Below are positions 1 to 8,153 of a DNA stretch of 64,000 nt, piece after piece (within the stretch, counting starts at the first letter, position 1; every line of letters starts with the position of its first letter). Position numbers and translations under genes: made by a program. The notes under the pieces were generated by a model that ran no database searches, had not been told where the DNA came from, and saw only the letters and a program-made list of their open reading frames with translations. This DNA is from UBA5072 sp963822145 (GTDB lineage: Bacteria > Bacteroidota > Bacteroidia > Bacteroidales > UBA10428), in assembly GCA_963822145.1 (NCBI GenBank), contig CAWGGG010000002.1:806001-870000 (forward strand). The letters run 5' to 3'.

Positions 1-227
1 CTTGACTTCGCTTTTCTTAAAAGGCAGTTCCTGACGGCTAATCACACTACCGACCATGGCAAATCAACGGCTGAACAGATTAATTCAGAATCCAGGCCTG
101 GAGCTTTATCTAAACCAAATATCGCTCGGTTTGACCTGGCTTCCAATAGTGAGGGCAAAAATAATGCTACGCCCTCTGTGCTCCTCGCATAACAATAAAG
201 GACATTCCGCAATAAAATTGTTGGTGG
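1..227. other. Window edge without a confident gene
   Basis: Frame 1 on the plus strand is open from the window edge to a TAA at 190-192 (63 codons), and the minus strand can be read outward from an ATG near 54. Neither peptide shows a motif I recognise, so neither is called. The stretch lies just past the 3' end of the minus-strand radical SAM gene and may hold the end of a gene that begins outside the window. Confidence 0.3.
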
Positions 228-1241
228 TTATGTAACACTTAAATATCTATTGGCCATATTGATTATAATATTCCTGGACATATTGTATTTGCGCGAATTG
301 GCATATACTTCAGGATTTTTGCAGTCACTTAAGCACTTTTTACAGAATAGTGGTAAATCTCTTTTATAATGCAATAAACGCCTTTCTTTTATACGTCCGG
401 AAGTTTGAATATGGCGAAGGCTGTCTGTTTTAATATTGCCAATTACCTCGTCCTTTCCATATAGACACTCATGCTGACACAATATAACACTTCCGTCAAA
501 GCGAACATGAGCGTCGAAAAAGAGTTCGTTGCAACGGCATTGATCTAACCACGAATAGTTAATAGGTTTCTGAAACGTGCTCAGTGTATTGAATGTAATG
601 AGATCGACGGTGTCGTTCCAGGTTTCCTTAAAGTGTTCTATTTGCTGTGGTGTATTTTCAGGAAATATTACATTACGCAGACAAACTAAAGGGTATTTTT
701 TGTTGTTTTTATTTCTGAACGCATAAAATTCACGGATATTGGATTCCAATTTGTCATAATTACCTCCCTTTCTGATTTGCTGATAGGAGGTTTTGTCCTT
801 TCCGTCTAGCGAAATACCCAATACATCAATGTCCCATTGCAAAATTTCTTCAAATGAATAAAGTTCAAAAATACTTCCATTTGTGGTAAGTTCAATCTTT
901 ATTGATTTACCGGAAGCATATCGCATCATTTCAGAAAACTGAGGGTTAAGAGATGATTCGCCCTGCCCAACCATCAATAAGGAAACAAAAGGATATTCTG
1001 CTATTTCGTCAATGAGTTTTTTGAATACGGGAAGTTCCATGTTACCTGGTTCTCTAACCATTAGTCTTCTATGACAATGAACGCAACTCAGGTTACAATC
1101 ATTGGAAAGCTCTATTTCTATAACGCGGGGATGACTTATACGTGGCATTGCCCAGGGAGCTTTCCAGTAAAAGGCTATATATAAACGTTTCTTAATGAGA
1201 TAAACGACATGATTCAGTAATCTCTTTTTTACTATTTTCAT
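228..1241 (-). CDS. Radical SAM / SPASM domain protein
   Basis: The protein has 337 residues. It has the radical SAM cluster motif CxxxCxxC at Cys49, Cys53 and Cys56 (CNLSCVHC), which binds the [4Fe-4S] cluster that cleaves S-adenosylmethionine. The C-terminal third has a cysteine-rich SPASM-type region (CRC, then ILCQHEC, then FCKKCLSDC) that in this family binds auxiliary iron-sulfur clusters. The substrate cannot be named. SPASM enzymes modify peptides, sugars or proteins, and no small precursor-peptide gene is visible next to it. The base composition is AT-rich like the two membrane-protein genes upstream and unlike the core genes to the right, so the gene is probably accessory. It is complete, with an ATG start and an ordinary length. 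Confidence 0.85.
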   Translation of the reverse strand: MKIVKKRLLNHVVYLIKKRLYIAFYWKAPWAMPRISHPRVIEIELSNDCNLSCVHCHRRLMVREPGNMELPVFKKLIDEIAEYPFVSLLMVGQGESSLNPQFSEMMRYASGKSIKIELTTNGSIFELYSFEEILQWDIDVLGISLDGKDKTSYQQIRKGGNYDKLESNIREFYAFRNKNNKKYPLVCLRNVIFPENTPQQIEHFKETWNDTVDLITFNTLSTFQKPINYSWLDQCRCNELFFDAHVRFDGSVILCQHECLYGKDEVIGNIKTDSLRHIQTSGRIKERRLLHYKRDLPLFCKKCLSDCKNPEVYANSRKYNMSRNIIINMANRYLSVT

Positions 1242-1411
1242 TTGAATAATTATTAGTGAGCAGTTTACATATTAAATGGCGCAAAACAAATTCAGGTTTA
1301 TTAAATATCATTTCCTGCCAAGCGAAATTCTCCTAACTTCTCTTTTCTCAACAGGTTGTCTCCGACTGCCGTTCACACTGGCGGATACAGTTAATCAATC
1401 ATTAAAAAGAT

Positions 1412-2014
1412 CTATTTTTTTCTTGACTTTTTCATTAGGGCAAGAACCTCAATAACCTTGCTGGTTTCTTTTTCAAAAAAGACCTGGACGTGCTTTGGGG
1501 ATATAGATTTCCAAACGAGAAAAAAGTAAATGGCTCCCCCGATTATGGATAATATTGAAACAATCGTAGTAATCAGATTCTTAAGATTATGTGCACAAGA
1601 ATTCAGTTGATGACCATCAAAATAAAGCAGTGTCTCTATTAATAAGAGGAAGATAATCAGCGTGATATGAAAATAGAAAATTAGCGGATAATACTTTAAG
1701 CCTTTTTTCTCACCCTTAAATCTATAAGCTTCCAGGAATGTTTCCCATTGAAAATGCTTTGGGTGCTTCTTTTCAATGAATAACCGGACATAGGCAATAA
1801 TTCTCGCATTACTGAATAATCTGTTAGCTGTAAAATGCAGGTTAAATAATAATAACAGAATAATTAAGCAGGGGAAAAGCATAGCATATTCCGTTTTTGA
1901 AACATAATCAAACAATATACAAGCAGCAGTAAAAATAATAAGCGGTCTCTCAAAAACATATCTTCGGTTTTCATTTAACTCGTTTCTTAATGACTCGTAT
2001 TCCAGTTGGTACAT
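1412..2014 (-). CDS. Small integral membrane protein, unknown function
   Basis: The 200-residue protein has four apparent hydrophobic segments: two near residues 23-60 separated by a short turn, one near 110-130 and one near 148-168. A charged linker of about 50 residues lies between the pairs, and the C-terminus is short and lysine-rich. No family is recognised. It lies 20 bp downstream of another small membrane protein on the same strand, so the two are probably co-transcribed and may act together. Two-gene membrane modules of this size are common in accessory regions, sometimes as effectors or immunity proteins, but nothing here proves that. Confidence 0.6.
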   Translation of the reverse strand: MYQLEYESLRNELNENRRYVFERPLIIFTAACILFDYVSKTEYAMLFPCLIILLLLFNLHFTANRLFSNARIIAYVRLFIEKKHPKHFQWETFLEAYRFKGEKKGLKYYPLIFYFHITLIIFLLLIETLLYFDGHQLNSCAHNLKNLITTIVSILSIIGGAIYFFLVWKSISPKHVQVFFEKETSKVIEVLALMKKSRKK

Positions 2015-2034
2015 GGTTTAATCCTCCTATTTTT

Positions 2035-2589
2035 TTAAGCAATGATTCTCAGGCAAAGGACCAAAACACCGAATAGAATAACCGTAATATGCATCCTTAA
2101 AATAAACATCGCCGTATTATTATATAATGGATTAATTATATCAAGTAATTTAAATTCTTTAGGAATTTTTACTGCTGAATCACTGATTAATTTTTGAACA
2201 TAGTCATCTTTAATGCCGGAGAGTTCCTCTTTTATTTTAGTCCTAACAAGCCTTGTTTTGGAATCAAGCGGAATCAAATAATCCTGATGCAAGCCTAAAT
2301 ATTCTTCACAATTTATTATATGAATAAACTTTCTCTTTTCCAGTTTTCTGTGATTCCAGGTTATTAGGAAACCAAATCCTCCAGCTATAATCACAAGAAT
2401 TGATGCACATAATGTTGGTAATATTTCTTTATATTGATAGTCGATGGTTATCAATCCGGCCGCAATTACAGCCACTATTTGTATTGTTTTCCATGTTTGG
2501 TCTCTGGCATGCTGGTGATCTTTCCATGCTAGTTCCATAGCCTTTCTTACACTTTCATTATCCAGATCTTCTTTTTTTTCTTTTTCCAT
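2035..2589 (-). CDS. Small membrane protein, unknown function (first gene of pair)
   Basis: The 184-residue protein begins with a charged helical stretch of about 30 residues. Two transmembrane segments follow around residues 36-50 and 57-78, then a soluble segment of about 80 residues rich in Lys, Glu and Ile, and a last transmembrane segment at the C-terminus (about 160-182). The soluble part would face the cytoplasm if the N-terminus does. No known domain is recognised. It is the promoter-proximal gene of a two-gene unit with the 200-residue membrane protein downstream. Confidence 0.6.
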   Translation of the reverse strand: MEKEKKEDLDNESVRKAMELAWKDHQHARDQTWKTIQIVAVIAAGLITIDYQYKEILPTLCASILVIIAGGFGFLITWNHRKLEKRKFIHIINCEEYLGLHQDYLIPLDSKTRLVRTKIKEELSGIKDDYVQKLISDSAVKIPKEFKLLDIINPLYNNTAMFILRMHITVILFGVLVLCLRIIA

Positions 2590-2980
2590 TTTTATTCAGT
2601 TTTGGGATTATAACTTATAACGTTCTGCATATAAGTAGTTGTGATTCTCAGAGCGAGCCCTTACCAAAAGAGACATATCTTACATGAATTCTACTGTCAT
2701 TGACAATCCAGAAACCCGCCAATGCTTTAAGATTGTTTTGGTGAGGGCTATTTTATTTTTTCATTAGCGCAGTTATTTGAATTGAATACTATGAATATCC
2801 TGTTCATCATCGGTTCAAGAATTACAGATGTTTTTTTCATATAAGGCATGATGGAAGGGGGTTTGGTGATTGACTATTAAAAATAGGTAATTTAATGATA
2901 AATTCAAAATAGTAGGTTTTGAAACAGGAAGCATATTAATGTTTGGAAATGAATAGATTTCTTCTATATGCTCGCATAAA

Positions 2981-3008
2981 AAAAGAAACCAGCTCTAAAT
3001 GAGCTGGT
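2981..3008 (-). terminator. Rho-independent terminator, minus-strand direction
   Basis: An 8-bp perfect stem (accagctc with gagctggt, 5-nt loop) is followed on the minus strand by a T-rich tract. No minus-strand gene ends directly before it, so it may be a relic of a unit displaced by integration. Confidence 0.55.
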
Positions 3009-3155
3009 TAATATGTAATATTGAAATCTCTAGTGGATTACCTGCGGTGATCGCGGCGTTGGGTTGGCCCATCAACAAAATCCTTGAGCCTGTCGGCTGA
3101 TGGTCTTTTTCTATTTGCCGGCTTCTGCAAATGAAGTTTGCGAAGCCTTCAAATA

Positions 3156-3191
3156 AAAAAATCCCCGCCCGCTAAAGCAGGCAAGGATTTT
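3156..3191. terminator. Hairpin just outside the left attachment site
   Basis: An imperfect stem (aaatcc...gcc with ggc...ggattt) around a short loop has A-rich sequence on the left and T-rich sequence on the right, so it could stop transcription from either side. It lies immediately outside the left att repeat. Confidence 0.4.
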
Positions 3192-3194
3192 GTT

Positions 3195-3211
3195 GAGGTC
3201 TCTGGCGGATT
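3195..3211 (+). repeat. Left attachment site (displaced tRNA-Cys 3' end)
   Basis: This 17-bp sequence is identical to 11076-11092, which is the acceptor stem and part of the T-arm of tRNA-Cys. The bases on either side differ between the two copies, which sets the repeat limits. Confidence 0.8.
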
Positions 3212-3327
3212 CCAAATATTTAATTATTCCGTTTTTCGTCCGCCTGTAAATTCTATAAAATGCACAAAAACAGCAATTAAGAAATAAGAATTAATTAAGT
3301 GTTGATAAATAAGATTAAATAATGGTC

Positions 3328-3344
3328 GGGAAACTGTCGGGAAA
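3328..3344 (+). repeat. 17-bp direct repeat at left end, possible integrase arm site
   Basis: gggaaactgtcgggaaa occurs here and again at 11001-11017 in the same orientation, near both ends of the element. It also contains an internal partial repeat (gggaaa twice, 11 bp apart). Its position upstream of the integrase and inside both ends suggests integrase or excisionase binding; this is inference. Confidence 0.5.
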
Positions 3345-3379
3345 GTATTAAATTTACATTGAATTTAAAACCTTTTATT

Positions 3380-4693
3380 ATGGCAGCAATTAAATTAATC
3401 GTTAAGTCTACAGAAAAACAGAGACTTGCAACTATTTATTTGAGATTTGTCAATGGTAGGGAAACTGATATAATAACAGCTATTCCCATAAAGGTTTATC
3501 CTGAATATTGGTCAAACGCTACTCAATCATATAAGCAGCGAATAATGTTTGATGAAATATTTACAGAGAAAGAAAAGGAGGATACTGAGGCTGATCTGAC
3601 AGCATTAAAGAATTTTGTATTAAAGCAATTCAATGAGATAGCAAGGGCAGGGGTAACACCGACAAAAGACTGGTTAAAAAGTGTTATTGATAAACACTAT
3701 AACAGCGAAATAATTAAGGAGGAAACCCTGAATCAATATATTGAAAGGTTTATTAAAGAAATCGAATCAGGAGAAAGGACATATAACCATAATAACGATA
3801 GCAAGCGTTATGAGTTAGGTACAATTAAGAATTTCAAGGGTTTTAAAGCTCAGTTTGATGAATATCAAAAGGAGAAAAAAGTAAAGCTGAATTTTGGTGC
3901 TATTACAATAGATTTTTACGATGAGTTTGTTAAGTACTTTGTAAAAAAGAATTACTCCCTTAATACAATTGGCAGGCACGTTAAGAATCTTAAAACACTA
4001 ATGAGAATTTCAAGGGATGAGGGATTACATAACAATACTGATATTGACCGTAAGAAATTTAAAGTAATGAAAACGGCGGTTGATAATATTTACCTTACAG
4101 AATCAGAAATAAACAGCATAAGGGAATTGAATTTATCGGATAACAGAGTTTTGGATCTTGCCAGGGACGTTTTTTTAATCGGTTGTTATACAGCACAAAG
4201 GTTTTCAGATTTTTCACGAATTACACCTGATAATATTAAGAATTTAGAGGGCATTAAGGTTATTGATATTATACAGCAGAAAACACGCGAACGGGTTATT
4301 ATACCCATAAAACCGGAATTAGATCAAATACTCCAAAAGTATAATTATCAAGTTCCCAAAACCTGGGAACAAAAGGTAAATTTACATATAAAGACAGTTG
4401 GAGAGAAAGCCAAAATCACTGAGAAAATTGAGGTTGAAAAAATAAAGGGAGGTCTAAAGGTTAAAAGTTTAGTGCAGAAAAATGAATTAATTAAAACCCA
4501 TACCGCAAGGCGTACGGGCTGTACCTTGATGTATTTGGCAGGGATTCCAGCTATTGATATAATGAAAATATCGGGACATAAAACAGAACGGGAATTTTTG
4601 AATTATATCAAAGTAGGCAAAGAGGAAACGGCCTACAATCTTGCAAAGCACCCCTATTTTATGGGTACTACATTGAAAGTAGTTAACCAATAA
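3380..4693 (+). CDS. Tyrosine recombinase / integrase
   Basis: This enzyme would integrate and excise the element at tRNA-Cys. It has an N-terminal arm-binding domain (start MAAIKLIVKS, typical of Bacteroidota integrases), a SAM-like core-binding domain near residues 115-225 and a catalytic domain after about 240. The catalytic residues are visible: Arg274 (AQRFSD), His374 and Arg377 (HTARR), His400 (SGHK) and the nucleophile Tyr409 (FLNYIK). The start chosen is the ATG at 3380; an in-frame TTG at 3359 would add seven residues. The gene begins 168 bp inside the left attachment site, the usual place for an integrase. At 437 residues it is full length and looks intact. Confidence 0.95.
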   Translation: MAAIKLIVKSTEKQRLATIYLRFVNGRETDIITAIPIKVYPEYWSNATQSYKQRIMFDEIFTEKEKEDTEADLTALKNFVLKQFNEIARAGVTPTKDWLKSVIDKHYNSEIIKEETLNQYIERFIKEIESGERTYNHNNDSKRYELGTIKNFKGFKAQFDEYQKEKKVKLNFGAITIDFYDEFVKYFVKKNYSLNTIGRHVKNLKTLMRISRDEGLHNNTDIDRKKFKVMKTAVDNIYLTESEINSIRELNLSDNRVLDLARDVFLIGCYTAQRFSDFSRITPDNIKNLEGIKVIDIIQQKTRERVIIPIKPELDQILQKYNYQVPKTWEQKVNLHIKTVGEKAKITEKIEVEKIKGGLKVKSLVQKNELIKTHTARRTGCTLMYLAGIPAIDIMKISGHKTEREFLNYIKVGKEETAYNLAKHPYFMGTTLKVVNQ

Positions 4694-4704
4694 TTTCTAA
4701 AGCA

Positions 4705-5325
4705 ATGGAAAGAAATGATTTTGATAAGTGGCTTTTTGAGGTACTTCAAAAAAAACTTAAAAGACAACCGTCTGAAGCGGAATTTGAGAAATTCAGTAAT
4801 AAAATGACAGCTGCTTTTGAAAAATTAAGAACAGCTCTTGATCCGTGGGTAAAAGACATTAAGAAATATACAACTAAGATTGAAAGGGATGCTAAACATA
4901 TTAATGACAACTTCGGTTTTAAACCGGATGCAAAGCACTTTTCAGAGATAGTAATGAATGAATTTTCCGCTGATGATATAGATGCAATGATGTTTTCTGA
5001 CCCAGCACCTCACATTAGGAAATATATTGAGATTTATCGTAAACAACTGGAAAGGGATTATCATAATGACACATTAAAAAATAGGCATAAAGCTGCAATA
5101 TTTTATTTCAAGGTACTTGGAAAATATGAAGAACGACCAAAGCGAGCAGATTATGAAAGAAGAGAAGGGAAAAACATTGCAACTGAATTCTTTTCATTAG
5201 AGCAACCCAAATCTAAAAATCATAAACCACTAAAAAAAGAAGAAATAGAACTTATACTGCCTCATTTAAAAGACTTTCCAAAGGCTGAGATGAAAGCATT
5301 AGAACAATTAAGTAAATTAGAATAA
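4705..5325 (+). CDS. Unknown protein, helical
   Basis: The 206-residue protein starts 11 bp after the integrase stop, so it is probably co-transcribed with it. It is charged (many Lys, Glu, Asp) and predicted mostly helical, with no signal peptide or membrane segment. No known family or motif is recognised. Its place directly behind the integrase suggests a role in element maintenance or control, but that is only positional. Confidence 0.6.
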   Translation: MERNDFDKWLFEVLQKKLKRQPSEAEFEKFSNKMTAAFEKLRTALDPWVKDIKKYTTKIERDAKHINDNFGFKPDAKHFSEIVMNEFSADDIDAMMFSDPAPHIRKYIEIYRKQLERDYHNDTLKNRHKAAIFYFKVLGKYEERPKRADYERREGKNIATEFFSLEQPKSKNHKPLKKEEIELILPHLKDFPKAEMKALEQLSKLE

Positions 5326-5413
5326 AATCGTAGCCCCACTACGTAGCCACTATTCCTTTATAGATCAGTTAATTACGAGTAGTTTTACCTTCAATTGGTA
5401 AAACAAAATCGTA

Positions 5414-5698
5414 ATGAACACAAATTCAATAATCCTCCAAAACATTGACACCGAAGGTCTGAAAACCCTGATCCGGGAAGTCAACGCTGAAATGTTCGCA
5501 GCAATTCAGCCCAAACCACAACCAAAAGACAAGTACATAACCCGCCGGGAAGTTGCTGATAAAATAAGTATCAGTTTACCTACCCTTAACGAATATACTA
5601 AAACCGGAAAGCTAAAAGCTTATCGGATTGGCGGCCGCGTACTTTATAAAGAAAGCGAAGTCGAAGCCGCTTTAATTGAAAAATACCGTCGGACATAA
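5414..5698 (+). CDS. Excisionase-like helix-turn-helix protein
   Basis: The 94-residue protein has a MerR/excisionase-type HTH in its C-terminal half: YITRREVADKISISLPTLNE, then KTGKLKAYRIGGRVLYKESEVEAAL in two parts with the typical winged turn (residues about 41-88). Such proteins bind att regions and direct excision, or act as small repressors. The N-terminal 40 residues are a helical extension often seen in Bacteroidota versions. The position a short way downstream of the integrase fits an excision or regulatory role for this element. Confidence 0.8.
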   Translation: MNTNSIILQNIDTEGLKTLIREVNAEMFAAIQPKPQPKDKYITRREVADKISISLPTLNEYTKTGKLKAYRIGGRVLYKESEVEAALIEKYRRT

Positions 5699-5726
5699 TT
5701 TTATTACTAATCTAAAATTTTGAAAA

Positions 5727-5876
5727 ATGAAAGAAACGCATTTTTTTAAAAACCAGTATGAACAAAGCCTGGAAGGCATGACCAGGTTATTGAATAAGGC
5801 AATTTTCGCGTATAATGTTTACAAACAATACCCTGGGCATGCCACCATTTTAATGAACAGCATTTTAGAGGTATGA
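5727..5876 (+). CDS. Small protein of 49 residues, unknown
   Basis: A short open frame starts with the ATG at 5727 (MKETHFFKNQYEQSLEG) and ends in TGA at 5874-5876. Its stop overlaps the ATG of the next gene (ATGA at 5873-5876), a sign of translational coupling that supports it being real. It is soluble, with no recognised domain. Confidence 0.5.
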   Translation: MKETHFFKNQYEQSLEGMTRLLNKAIFAYNVYKQYPGHATILMNSILEV

Positions 5877-6301
5877 TAAAGGATGAAAGCCGCTATCTGC
5901 GCGGGCTGATTGAAGACAAGGCAAGCAAAGATTTATCAGAAATGCAATCCGGTAAACCGTACCTTGCGCCCGCAACCGTTCTAATTCCGACATTACAGGA
6001 GATAGGCAACCAATTAGGAGCATTTGCGGACAGCTGCCGAAGTGATCAGCAGAGGACAGCAAACCATTTTTTGAAACCAGTTGTAGATCCTAAATATTTG
6101 GACTTTGATCCAATTAGTGGCGAACCGGCATTTAGTGAAAGGGGAAAAAATGAAATAAAAGCCCTTTGCACCATACAGCTGAACAATCACAACCGGGAAA
6201 TGCTGGAACTTATGACAAACCTGCAAACAGCCTGGGAAAAAGCGCAAGCATTTCAGAAAAAACATAATCTAAACCCTGCAACCGATAAGGCAGTCAAGTG
6301 A
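5873..6301 (+). CDS. Unknown protein, 142 residues
   Basis: The start ATG overlaps the stop of the 49-residue upstream gene. The protein is soluble and helical with a lysine-rich C-terminus. No family is recognised and there are no conserved Cys, His or nucleotide-binding motifs. It belongs to the element by strand and spacing. A gap of about 180 bp without an evident gene follows. Confidence 0.5.
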   Translation: MIKDESRYLRGLIEDKASKDLSEMQSGKPYLAPATVLIPTLQEIGNQLGAFADSCRSDQQRTANHFLKPVVDPKYLDFDPISGEPAFSERGKNEIKALCTIQLNNHNREMLELMTNLQTAWEKAQAFQKKHNLNPATDKAVK

Positions 6302-6481
6302 TTCAAAAGCAAGCCACGCAATGCTATTAGTTGATAACGAAAGGCAACCTCCATTTTAACCCTTTATATTTCGCAAAATGAACTACCTGAAAAATTTGAC
6401 ATGAAATAGCCTTTGAACGGGCTATGAATAGAAACCAGGAAAAAAAATCCAGGGCTTGCCTGAATGGAAACTTAAGGCAAA

Positions 6482-6829
6482 TTGTCCAAAGTATCGGATT
6501 ATACTGATAAGAACAACGCCGGATTAATTACCTGTATAACTGACTTTTTAAAGTTTTCCGACTGGCCGACTGAACGGGCTGTTCATACTAACAAATATCT
6601 GGACAACGCGCCAAAGGTCACTTGCGACCTGATTGCCACTATCCGGGGGGTAAAAGTACATATCGAAGTAACAACCGACAGTTACCACCGGGCAAACCAT
6701 GCAAGGGAAAAATACATTCAGAAGGTAAAAGATCAAAAGGGTTTATATATGCGGGTTACTTCATTCGCTGATTTCCTGGGACAATATGAACGACTAATGA
6801 TTTTATCACAATCAAATGTGGCGAACTGA
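6482..6829 (+). CDS. VRR-NUC-like protein, catalytic lysine missing
   Basis: The 115-residue protein starts at a TTG and is a shortened paralogue of the next gene. The shared plan is a helical N-terminus (ITDFLKFSDWPTERA compared with IIDFLKLKGWQAERI), then a strand-turn-strand core. The core carries Asp49 (CDLIATIRG) and Glu62, but the expected ExK is Glu-Val-Thr (residues 62-64), so the catalytic lysine of the PD-(D/E)XK fold is replaced. A glycine-rich insertion of about 14 residues found in the neighbour is absent. It may be inactive, regulatory or a partner subunit. Its stop overlaps the start of the neighbour (6829), so the two are translated together. Confidence 0.6.
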   Translation: MSKVSDYTDKNNAGLITCITDFLKFSDWPTERAVHTNKYLDNAPKVTCDLIATIRGVKVHIEVTTDSYHRANHAREKYIQKVKDQKGLYMRVTSFADFLGQYERLMILSQSNVAN

Positions 6830-7293
6830 TGACACCCTTACAACACCTGAAAGAATTGCACCTTCGGGAGAACAGGAATAAATACCCCAGCTTCCCGGAG
6901 TGCGCCAGGGTTGCACCGGCATACAATGACCGGGATGCAAACAGCCTTACAAAGTGTATTATAGACTTTCTCAAGTTAAAGGGCTGGCAGGCGGAAAGAA
7001 TCAGCGTAACAGGCCGGTATATTGATAATACGCGTATTGTTACAGATGTTACAGGCAGGCAGCGCAGGATTGGATCAGGGCAATGGATTAAGGGCAGTAT
7101 GCAGAAGGGATCAGCTGACATTGCAGCGGTGATCAAGGGAAAGGCTGTAAAAATTGAGGTTAAAATAGGGCGCGATAGGCAAAGCAAAGCGCAGAAGTTT
7201 TACCAGCAGCAAGTCGAGGCCGCCGGCGGGCTGTATTTCATTGCCAGCGGTTTTGATCAGTTTTTTACGTGGTATCAATCAATTGAAAAATGA
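6829..7293 (+). CDS. VRR-NUC-type endonuclease
   Basis: The 154-residue protein has the PD-(D/E)XK core of the VRR-NUC family, found in phages and in FAN1-like and plasmid proteins: Asp97 (KGSADIAAVIKG), Glu110 and Lys112 (KIEVKIG), then a helix with RQSKAQKFYQQQV and a last strand GGLYFIA. These nucleases often act on branched or replicating DNA. It lies between its degenerate paralogue and the polymerase-like gene, overlapping both by a few bases, which suggests a small replication or recombination unit. The activity is inferred from the motif only. Confidence 0.8.
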   Translation: MTPLQHLKELHLRENRNKYPSFPECARVAPAYNDRDANSLTKCIIDFLKLKGWQAERISVTGRYIDNTRIVTDVTGRQRRIGSGQWIKGSMQKGSADIAAVIKGKAVKIEVKIGRDRQSKAQKFYQQQVEAAGGLYFIASGFDQFFTWYQSIEK

Positions 7294-8153
7294 TAACAGA
7301 ATCCAAATATTACTATTGTATTCCTGAGAAAGTTATGGAAGCCTTACCGGATCTTTTGTCACTTGCCAAAGAGGAAATTCCACACTTTAAAATATCATAT
7401 TTAAAAGAGATATTAACCCTTATTGCCTTGCACCAAAGGAAAGACCAGGGGCAGGCGAACCTGAAGGCAGCCTATCTGAATAAACTTATACCAGCTTATC
7501 AGAATTATCTGAAATTTCTTATTGTCGTGGAAGTGATCCGGCGAGCCGGTCAATACATACCGGGGGAAATATCATATAGTTACACGTTCACCCCTGAATA
7601 TATAAGCCGGTTTAAATATACGGCGGTTGATGATATGAACCTGGTAAACCGGATCAGGAAAAATAACCTCCGCAGGCACAACACGCACAAACACCCAGGG
7701 CAGGCAGCATATATCAGGAAAATGACCATAGATCCGAAAGCCTTTGGAGAGATACAGAACATAGTAACCATTGAAAAGCATAATGCAGCCCTATCCGCAG
7801 CCCTTAAGATCCAACAGGGCGACATTTACTACTCAGTTGATAACACGTCCAGGCGGTTTCATAGTAACCTCACCAACTTGCCAGAATCACTAAGGCAGTT
7901 TATCAGGATTAACGGTCACCAGCTGGCAAACATTGATATAAAAAACAGTCAACCGTATTTATCAATTATCCTTCTGAAAGATCCTGGCAAGGTTTCACAA
8001 TTCGCAAAATCCAAAGAATTGTCTATGTTATTACAAACCTTACAAGGAATTGATTCAATGGATGTTACAATGTTCATTTACCTTACAATTAAGGGCAAGT
8101 TATATGAATATTTAACCGCAGATTGGATTTGCCCAGGATCGGAAAGAAGCTAA
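7290..8153 (+). CDS. Family-A polymerase-like protein, N-terminal part (frameshifted)
   Basis: This 287-residue frame holds the first part of a protein that continues in the next frame. An unknown helical N-terminal domain (about 1-150) is followed by motifs reminiscent of family A polymerases: RRFHSNLTNLPESLR at about 188-202 (compare the template-gripping region before motif A) and NIDIKNSQPYL at about 214-224 (motif A-like, with Asp216). The frame then runs off: the last residues before the stop at 8151-8153 (WICPGSERS) are out of register, and the true continuation begins near 8128 in frame +1. A one-base insertion near 8126-8130 explains it. Whether this is a real mutation, programmed shifting or an assembly error is open. 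Confidence 0.55.
   Translation: MITESKYYYCIPEKVMEALPDLLSLAKEEIPHFKISYLKEILTLIALHQRKDQGQANLKAAYLNKLIPAYQNYLKFLIVVEVIRRAGQYIPGEISYSYTFTPEYISRFKYTAVDDMNLVNRIRKNNLRRHNTHKHPGQAAYIRKMTIDPKAFGEIQNIVTIEKHNAALSAALKIQQGDIYYSVDNTSRRFHSNLTNLPESLRQFIRINGHQLANIDIKNSQPYLSIILLKDPGKVSQFAKSKELSMLLQTLQGIDSMDVTMFIYLTIKGKLYEYLTADWICPGSERS

Larger units (their letters stand above)
2590..3194. other. Gene-poor, repeat-rich flank of the integrated element
   Basis: I see no convincing coding region here. The stretch holds a terminator hairpin at 2988-3008, a degenerate att-like sequence at 3023-3039, a 15-bp inverted repeat (3072-3086 with 3182-3196), a smaller hairpin near 3119-3147 and another hairpin at 3156-3191. 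It lies between the minus-strand membrane proteins and the left end of the integrated element. Confidence 0.6.

Noticed and set aside
1..192. Open frame of 63 codons at the left edge, plus strand
   Set aside because: No motif, no start in the window and an alternative minus-strand frame in the same place. Not enough to call a gene.
1242..1411. Precursor peptide for the radical SAM enzyme
   Set aside because: No small open frame with a leader-core pattern is visible on either strand next to it, so no RiPP system is claimed.
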